Assembly (NCBI GenBank): GCA_035652315.1 | Contig: DASREA010000037.1 | Span: 1-6,031, forward strand | Source of the DNA: CANKHA01 sp035652315 | GTDB taxonomy: Bacteria; Pseudomonadota; Alphaproteobacteria; Rhizobiales; Xanthobacteraceae | Length of the DNA stretch: 6,031 nucleotides | Direction of reading: 5' to 3' | In this document: one piece after another, positions 6,016 to 6,031 of the stretch | How positions within the stretch are numbered: the first letter of the stretch is position 1 | Layout: each line of letters opens with the position of its first letter | Program-made: the position numbers and the translations under genes | Notes under the pieces: model-generated | The model's database searches: none | What the model was told of the DNA's origin: nothing | What the model saw: the letters and a program-made list of their open reading frames with translations, nothing else

Positions 6016-6031
6016 ATCTTCTCCCGCTATC

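Overview
The window is GC-rich with long, codon-biased reading frames. It looks like chromosomal DNA of an alphaproteobacterium, most likely of the Rhizobiales (Bradyrhizobium-like). This rests on the initiator tRNA variant (A29:U41 in place of the first G:C pair of the anticodon stem), the compact solute-transporter operon, and small secreted proteins with Ala-rich signal peptides. The genus is an inference.

Layout. Positions 1-77 hold an initiator tRNA(fMet) on the minus strand. Positions 78-536 hold no convincing gene, but contain a possible minus-strand promoter, a strong hairpin in the tRNA leader, and GC-rich inverted repeats ahead of the first protein gene. From 537 to 4005, on the plus strand, lies a tripartite tricarboxylate transporter (TTT) operon in the order tctA - tctB - tctC: large membrane subunit, small membrane subunit (ATGA overlap), and periplasmic receptor with a strong Shine-Dalgarno. 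A 12-bp-stem terminator follows. A second complete receptor gene, a tandem paralogue of the first, lies at 4147-5379 behind a perfect 20-bp palindrome. A non-coding stretch (5380-5713) with several inverted repeats leads to a small gene (5714-5965) for an 83-residue secreted protein, closed by a strong intrinsic terminator.

How it fits together. TctA and TctB should form an ion-gradient-driven importer in the inner membrane. Two alternative or differently regulated periplasmic receptors would deliver a carboxylate-type ligand; the substrate cannot be read from sequence. The most interesting point is that both receptors are about 80-90 residues longer than an ordinary TctC. Their extra C-terminal tail is the same module that makes up nearly the whole mature 83-residue protein: an S-x-x-R-T stretch, an (I/V)-(N/D)-G turn, a K-x-G-M-x-C-T box and a C-terminal (L/I)-D-C-(K/R). 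In all three mature proteins the only two cysteines are the two inside this module. The locus therefore looks like a TTT transporter whose receptors carry an undescribed secreted two-cysteine domain, with a free-standing version of that domain encoded next door.
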